This document shows, in pieces, positions 60,694-64,000 of a stretch of DNA of 64,000 nucleotides (the stretch's first letter is position 1; each line of letters begins with the position of its first letter). Made by a program: the position numbers and the translations under genes. This DNA is from Carex sylvatica (taxonomy: Eukaryota > Streptophyta > Magnoliopsida > Poales > Cyperaceae), in NCBI GenBank assembly GCA_964058845.1, contig CAXKVR010000116.1, forward strand, positions 62,001 through 126,000. The letters run 5' to 3'. The notes below the pieces were generated by a model, which saw nothing but the letters and a program-made list of their open reading frames with translations, did not search any database and was not told the DNA's origin.

Positions 60694-61960
60694 TTTTGTT
60701 TAGTTTTAGGATTCTAGAAATATGGGTAATGTATTGGAGTTATTGTTGCACTTCTTTTCTGATATGGTGAAACAGGGATGTATTGGAGTTAGTGTTCTGG
60801 TTTGTTTTTGCACATAAATTAGCTTTTCGCTCTTATAATGATTGTTACTTGCTATTAACTTCACATAAATTAGCTGTTCTGTTCTAAAATAATTACAGAC
60901 AACAAATTTAAAAAGAAAATCACTAATAAAATATACTATAAGCATGAAAATACCTCTGTAGTCTCTGTACTGGTACGCCAACACATATTAATAACTGAGG
61001 AGGTGATGCTATGGGAAAAATATTGCTAGATACACCAAGCGTTATGTTAGAAATAAAAAGATACATTATTTAGAAATGCACCAAGCATTATGTTAAAGCA
61101 CAATCCAGTACCAGTCAGAGGAAGAAACCAGTAAGCGTACCAGTGATGGTAAAAGCAATATCCAGTAGCTGTACCATAGACATTGTGAACCAAAACAATA
61201 CCAGTGGGTTGATGATAGCCATACCAGAGACCCACTGAACTCAGTACCAGTATTGGAAGGGCAAAATGGGAAAACTGTACCAGAGATCCACTGAAACCAG
61301 TACCAATATTGAAAGGGCAAAACTGAAAATTGGGTAGACTATGTAAAAGGGAAATTTAACAGTCTATTTAAATGGTAGGTACAGGTAACAGTGTTGGGTA
61401 CATATTACCAGATCAATGCTGAGATGAATACCTAGACTATTTGAACAAATAACAAACATATCAGAACATTCTCTTCGTACAAAAACTACCAACATTTTTA
61501 TTAGAACTTGTTAATTAATACATAATCAAGCCGAGTCAAAAGCAAAGCATACTTCTTTCAATGATAGTATAAAGCAATTACAGAAAAATAATCATTGATG
61601 AAGCAAAACCATATCTTAGTTGCTCAGCCACAACAAGTAAAAAATAAAACAAAATACCTAAGAGAAAAAACCACAGAAATTTATGACAAACCAACTTGCA
61701 TTTCAAAAAGGCACCAGAAAACAAATCAATTAAAAATTGCATTAAAAAAAATAAGGCAATAAAAGCATATATTGCTCAGAGCAAGTTCAACACACCAGTT
61801 AAGTAACAGCATATCAAAAAAATAGGCTGTTAACAGCACTTATTGGCTCACAGTTACCAGTTCCAAAAAGTATTAGACTATCAGTCATATCTATAACATC
61901 TATTGCATCTTTGCACACTACCCACTGATGCGTCACAGCAACAGGAGAAGAACTCACCAA
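60694..61960. other. Intergenic with accagta-rich repeats
   Basis: No gene is seen. At 61085-61330 tgtacc/accagt motifs are very frequent, with a unit of about 65 bp (starting gagacccactgaactcagta) repeated at about 61227 and 61284. The 300 bases before 61961 may be the 3' UTR side of the SUVH fragment. Confidence 0.4.
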
Positions 61961-62165
61961 CTAATAGAGTCTCCCCTTGCACTCTGACACACTGCAGTAA
62001 CACTCTTTAACCTTCACACTGCCATCAGAAATCAGAATCACGTACTTCCCCTATACCATAGTTATAGTGGTACGTCGGTTCCTTCAGAGATGGTTTATTC
62101 TCACACACAAAGAACATAACATGCGGCATCTTTTTATCATCATGATCAAACAGCACATTTTCGCA
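61961..62165 (-). pseudogene. SUVH-type histone methyltransferase, C-terminal fragment
   Basis: On the minus strand it reads CENVLFDHDDKKMPHVMFF, then VCENKPSLKEPTYHYNYGIG and EVRDSD, the end of the SET domain of SUVH histone H3K9 methyltransferases. After a frameshift it reads GSVKVKECYCSVSECKGRLY and a stop, the post-SET motif with its CxC...C zinc ligands. The frameshift is a 7-bp duplication of ttctgat (atcagaa at about 62024-62030 on the plus strand). The catalytic start of the SET domain and all upstream domains are missing, because the homology stops where the 62171-62330 duplicated segment begins. This is a relic, not a gene. Confidence 0.8.
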
Positions 62166-62170
62166 TATAG

Positions 62171-62330
62171 TTGCTACGTGTTGTTTTCATTTGTAGAGAT
62201 TGGAGAGCTTGGATAGTTTCCTTGAAAGCGGCTATTTTAGCTTGTAAAAGCTATTTTCAAATGTTATGCACCCATGAATAATAAGCCTTCTTTACAAAGA
62301 TTAAAGAAGTATCTTTGATTCTATGTTTGT
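62171..62330 (+). repeat. Second copy of the 57666-57829 segment
   Basis: It starts ttgctacgtgttgttttcat and ends near tttgattctatgtttgt. It abuts the SUVH fragment. Confidence 0.8.
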
Positions 62331-62704
62331 AGCAATGTTTATTCAGTGCATCGATGAATATCTGGTGTGATTAATAATTAATTATCTGGTACCACAGCCA
62401 TCAGGACTTCTACAGAATTATTCTTTTGAAATCAAACTCATCAAATGGACTGGAATTGCCAGAATAAAAATCAGAAAACCATGACAGAATAATGAAACAA
62501 TGCTTATTAATAAAGATATTTGGGTAAATTTTTTGGAGGTCGTTCAACATCATTTGGAATTATGTTTGCTCACCAGAATTTTTATTATTTGTTTAGTACT
62601 GAATTTTAATATTTCTTCAAATTTAATTATACCGTCATCTTTTCTTTCAAAACGCTAATAGAGACTGCGATGGTGCCTACTTGGACTATAAAGTATACCA
62701 GCTG
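62331..62704. other. Short intergenic stretch
   Basis: No gene or repeat is recognised. Confidence 0.4.
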
Positions 62705-62712
62705 AACACGGA

Positions 62713-63869
62713 TAGGGGTGTCAATGGCATTCTTTTATCCGTTTACCCGACCCGTACTATATTTGATAAGACGGGTATAGATAAGATTTTTTTTTCGTGA
62801 ACTTATCGAGTACAGGTAAAGATTTTTTTCTGTTATTAAAACGGGAAAGGGTACAGATAAAGCCTATTTCGTACCCGTTATCCGATCAAGTAATTATATA
62901 AAAAAATTAGAGTAAGGCTAGGGTGCTATGGGTTGCATAGAGGGCTACGGTGCTACGGCTCAATATTCGAGTTTTTATAATCCTAACGGTCGATCCAAAC
63001 CGTTCATCTTGTTCTCCATATTAATATGTGTTTGGAGACCAAATTTTACATTTTTTGAAAAAATTTTACTCTTTTTTTAGATAGGTAGAAAATCACTTGA
63101 TCTAAAAAATTCTGCACCATTCAGATATTTGATTTTCTAACTATCTAAAAAATTAGTAAAATTTTTCCAAAAAATGTAAAATTTGGTCTCCAAACACATA
63201 TTAATATGGAGAACAAAATAAACGGTTCGGATCGACCGTTAGGATTTTAAAAACTCGAATATTGAGCAGTAGCACCATAGCCCTTTATGCAACCCATAGT
63301 ACCCTAGCCTTACTCAAAAAATTATATATATTATATATCTTAATGAGTATTGAATTATTATCCATCTCCAACAGTCCAACTGGCAACTTACTCTTGATTT
63401 TGGAAAACAAAATTTATTAAATTTTCCAACTTGAACAATTGACCATTTATGTAACTATGTTAAACATAATTCACCTTTAAAGCACTTGAACAATTGACCA
63501 TCTTGCTTTTATTTGCATGCTTGATTTTTTTAATTAAAGAACAGAGATATTTGTGTTCTTTAATTTGTGTTTTGATAAAAAAATAATTTAGTTGGAATTA
63601 ATTTTTATATTAGTAATATGATTATATATGTGACAAATAAATGTGTCTTAGTGTTTTATTTAATAAATAATAAAAATAATTATTATACAAATATTAACCG
63701 TTATTTACCCACTACCGTTTCGTTATCCGACAACTACAACGGGTAAGGGTAGGGTACAGGTAAGGCAATTTGTAACGGGTAAAGGTAGGGTACGGATAAG
63801 GATATTTGTAACGGGTACGGGTATGAAAATGCTTCCACCCGACCCATACCGTACCCGTTGACACCCTTA
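62713..63869. mobile_element. hAT-type element, interrupted
   Basis: The ends taggggtgtcaa and ttgacaccctta are inverted. The perfect 8-bp duplication aacacgga lies at 62705-62712 and 63870-63877, the hAT size. Subterminal sequences are rich in acgggta and tacccgt motifs on both sides. The element is split by a second element at 62910-63315, and no transposase frame is seen. Confidence 0.75.
62910..63315. mobile_element. Mutator-type MITE nested in the hAT element
   Basis: A 406-bp fold-back element with ends gagtaaggctagggtgctat and complement. The perfect 9-bp duplication aaaaaatta lies at 62901-62909 and 63316-63324. The arms contain the tttggagaccaaattttaca core shared with the fold-back elements at 34-36 kb, which suggests those are also Mutator-type. 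Confidence 0.75.
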
Positions 63870-63923
63870 AACACGGATGCAGAAACTACTCTTTTTTTTT
63901 CCTTTTCACTCATCTCTCATCAC

Positions 63924-64000
63924 TAGGGCTGCAAACGAATTGAACCGAATCAAACTTACCCCAGTTTGAATCTGGTTTGAATTAATTTCGAACTGAGTTT
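63924..64000 (+). mobile_element. hAT-like left terminus, cut by window end
   Basis: The sequence tagggctgcaaacgaattga has the tagggctgcaaac start common in plant hAT elements and is followed by gaaccga-type motifs as in the element at 51968. The rest lies outside the window. Confidence 0.45.

Noticed and set aside
61093..61320. Minus-strand frame rich in Trp/Tyr/Gly
   Set aside because: It comes from tandem accagta repeats; no family resemblance.

Overview
This is a plant nuclear genome window, most likely from a flowering plant and probably a eudicot (inferred). The sequence is AT-rich, genes have GT-AG introns, gene islands are separated by kilobases of small transposons, and every recognisable gene is a plant family: FBD-type F-box/LRR, DUF599, plant mobile domain, class III chitinase, plant TOM9, plant C2 and SUVH. 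No prokaryotic, organellar or viral gene was recognised. I could not fix the species.

Layout. Positions 1-22.1 kb hold a tandem array of four minus-strand F-box/LRR/FBD-like genes at about 0.3-2.0, 6.3-8.1, 12.3-13.1 and 19.8-21.6 kb. Copies 1, 2 and 4 can be joined into intact three-exon frames of 406-415 residues. Copy 3 has lost exons 2 and 3 and its leader exon. Between copies 3 and 4 lie a proteasome beta-6 (PBA1-like) pseudogene fragment at 14.1-14.5 kb and an apparently intact two-exon DUF599 membrane-protein gene at 16.1-17.0 kb. Positions 22.75-29.19 kb are one 6.4-kb Mutator-type element with 147-bp terminal inverted repeats and a perfect 9-bp target duplication. It carries an intact seven-exon plant mobile domain (PMD) gene, a leader intron filled by a 246-bp tandem repeat, a downstream 176-bp tandem repeat, and no recognisable transposase.

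An intact class III chitinase gene (32.2-33.6 kb) is bracketed by two copies of one long-TIR MITE. Then come several fold-back MITEs and a 1.86-kb Mutator-type element (36.7-38.5 kb). A three-exon C2-domain gene follows (39.7-42.1 kb, with a MITE in its last intron), and then a single-exon TOM9 mitochondrial import receptor gene (minus strand, 45.0-45.25 kb). Positions 45.9-55 kb are mostly repeats, including a candidate 2.8-kb solo LTR and a hAT-type MITE. Positions 55.6-57.6 kb hold a four-coding-exon gene of unknown function whose start codon appears to be split by an intron. Positions 59.5-60.7 kb hold a broken F-box-associated-domain pseudogene. Positions 61.96-62.17 kb hold the last piece of a SUVH histone methyltransferase gene, followed directly by a copy of the sequence lying just downstream of the 55-57 kb gene. 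The window ends in nested hAT and Mutator-type elements.

The genes do not form a pathway. The coherent story is genome dynamics: local duplication and decay of F-box genes, and a dense population of small elements, many with verifiable 8- or 9-bp target duplications, nested in each other, in introns and around genes.
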